Of a stretch of DNA of 6,563 nucleotides, positions 5,650 to 6,563 are shown in pieces. A program made the position numbers and the translations under genes. Every line of letters starts with the position of its first letter. Within the stretch, counting starts at the first letter, position 1. The stretch comes from Phycisphaerae bacterium (GTDB taxonomy: Bacteria > Planctomycetota > Phycisphaerae > Sedimentisphaerales > SG8-4), in the NCBI GenBank assembly GCA_030614945.1, contig JAUXAH010000108.1, positions 1 to 6,563 of the forward strand, written 5' to 3'. The notes beneath the pieces were generated by a model, which saw nothing but the letters and a program-made list of their open reading frames with translations, did no database searches and was not told the origin of the DNA.

Positions 5650-6552
5650 TTATTTGGAGTTCTCAAAAAGCTCCGGCCTTAAGCACTTAGCGATTGTTTC
5701 CACTCCCTCATACAGTCGTGGGCCAAGCCGCGATACCGTATCGCCGTCTATAACGTAAACTCGCCTGTCTCTCACAGCCGGTACATTCTTAAACTTGCTC
5801 CAGTACTGCAATGCCTTATCCTGTTGTCCGGCCAGGTTTTTTTGCTCCATCGCCGGTTCGATTATAACATCCGCACGGCCGGCAATAACTTCCTCAGCCC
5901 CAATTGGCGGATACTTATATACCGTTGGCCCGATGGCATTTTCGCCCCCAGCCATTTTTATCATCTCGTTAACAAACGTGTCGCATCCTGCCACCCGTAA
6001 GGGCTCTCTCTGGACAATCCAGAGTACCTTTACCCTGTCATTTGTGCCAACCAGAGCTGAGAGGTTATCCAGTTTTTTCCTGATGTTACCCACTAATTCA
6101 TTTGCTTCATACCGCCTGCCGGTCGCTGCACCAATTCTTTCAATCGCCTCGAAAAGCTCGCTCACCTTTTCAATGTTCAGCGCCAAGCTGTTATAGCCGA
6201 TTCGTTTCAGTCGCTGAGCGAGATTCCTTTGCTGGCTGAATCCGAGTGTAATTACGAGATCGGGCTTAGCTGCTATCACCGCTTCGATATTCGGCTGCCA
6301 AAAGGTCCCTACTTTGCTCCTGTCGGCTGTTTCCGGAGGGTAGTCACTGTCATTGGAGACCGCAACGATTTTTTCATCCAGACCCAAAGCAAAAAGTATC
6401 TCTGTGAGGTTCGGAGCCATTGAGACAATTCTGTTCACCTGACTCGGCAGGGGGGTAACGCCGCGGCACCGCTCTTGCCGGACACCGAATATTGCAAATC
6501 CCGCGCCGGTCCAGCACAGGATTGTCAGCAATAGCCACCACCACTTGTTCAT
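5650..6552 (-). CDS. ABC transporter substrate-binding protein, BtuF/FecB (TroA-like) type
   Basis: The protein has 300 residues, starting at ATG 6552 with AAGAG about 6 nt upstream, 11 bp from the window edge. Residues 5-23 are a hydrophobic export signal or membrane anchor (WWWLLLTILCWTGAGFAIF). No proper lipobox is present, although C13 and C29 occur nearby. The first lobe begins RIVSMAPNLTEILFALGLDE (41-60), then AVSNDSDYPPE (64-74), VGTFWQPNIEAVIAAKPDLV (81-100) and ITLG, typical of cobalamin and ferric-siderophore binding proteins. The second lobe contains PLRVAGCDTFVNEMIKMAGG (184-203) and GAEEVIAGRADVII (218-231). E90 and E220 sit where this class carries the two glutamates that dock on the permease; this is matched from memory of the motif. 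It would capture the ligand outside the inner membrane and pass it to the FecCD permease encoded next. Cobalamin is a plausible ligand, but iron chelates cannot be excluded. Confidence 0.92.
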   Translation of the reverse strand: MNKWWWLLLTILCWTGAGFAIFGVRQERCRGVTPLPSQVNRIVSMAPNLTEILFALGLDEKIVAVSNDSDYPPETADRSKVGTFWQPNIEAVIAAKPDLVITLGFSQQRNLAQRLKRIGYNSLALNIEKVSELFEAIERIGAATGRRYEANELVGNIRKKLDNLSALVGTNDRVKVLWIVQREPLRVAGCDTFVNEMIKMAGGENAIGPTVYKYPPIGAEEVIAGRADVIIEPAMEQKNLAGQQDKALQYWSKFKNVPAVRDRRVYVIDGDTVSRLGPRLYEGVETIAKCLRPELFENSK

Positions 6553-6563
6553 CAGGTTCTCTT

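Noticed and set aside
6510..6519. Cys13 of the binding protein as a lipoprotein attachment site
   Set aside because: The preceding residues T-I-L do not fit the lipobox, and too few residues precede the cysteine for a normal signal peptide.
1..6563. CRISPR array, tRNA or rRNA genes, insertion sequence or phage genes
   Set aside because: I saw no regularly spaced repeats, no cloverleaf-like segment and no transposase, integrase or phage motif on either strand.

Overview
All the genes I can support in this window lie on the minus strand. The products suggest a Gram-negative-type bacterium of the Planctomycetota, most like the Phycisphaerae and their uncultured relatives. This is an inference from the DksA-family protein (a MADLGTDNYEQE core and a degenerate zinc finger) and from the style of the six-helix membrane protein. 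It is not a database result.

Read in the direction of transcription (high to low coordinates), the window opens with a three-gene ABC importer of the vitamin B12 / ferric-siderophore class. The order is substrate-binding protein (6552-5650), FecCD-type permease (5538-4552) and ATPase (4555-3689). Permease and ATPase overlap by 4 bp (ATGA). Binding protein and permease are separated by 111 bp, most of it a degenerate inverted repeat whose outer arm is built of 8-bp units. The three proteins would form one complex: a periplasmic or membrane-tethered binding protein, a membrane channel dimer and a cytoplasmic ATPase dimer. Which chelate is carried cannot be decided here, because the leader of the operon, where a cobalamin riboswitch or Fur site would lie, is outside the window.

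Next comes a DksA/TraR-family RNA-polymerase-binding regulator (3469-2951) with its own extended -10 promoter. It is followed by a doubtful small ORF (2991-2782) and the zinc-finger protein YacG (2772-2554), a DNA gyrase inhibitor family member. A separate promoter then leads into an uncharacterised membrane protein of 396 residues with about six helices (2427-1237).

After a 282-bp intergenic stretch with a near-consensus sigma-70 promoter, the window ends in the first 318 codons of a membrane-bound polysaccharide-biosynthesis nucleotide-sugar dehydratase (CapD/WbpM/PglF type, 954 to the left edge). Its catalytic domain lies outside the window.

I found no RNA genes, CRISPR array, insertion sequence, phage genes or convincing rho-independent terminator. 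Most of the window is ordinary chromosomal housekeeping and transport. I do not see an obvious new multi-gene system. The points most worth a second look are the repeat inside the transporter operon, the half-lost zinc site of the DksA homologue and the unassigned membrane protein.
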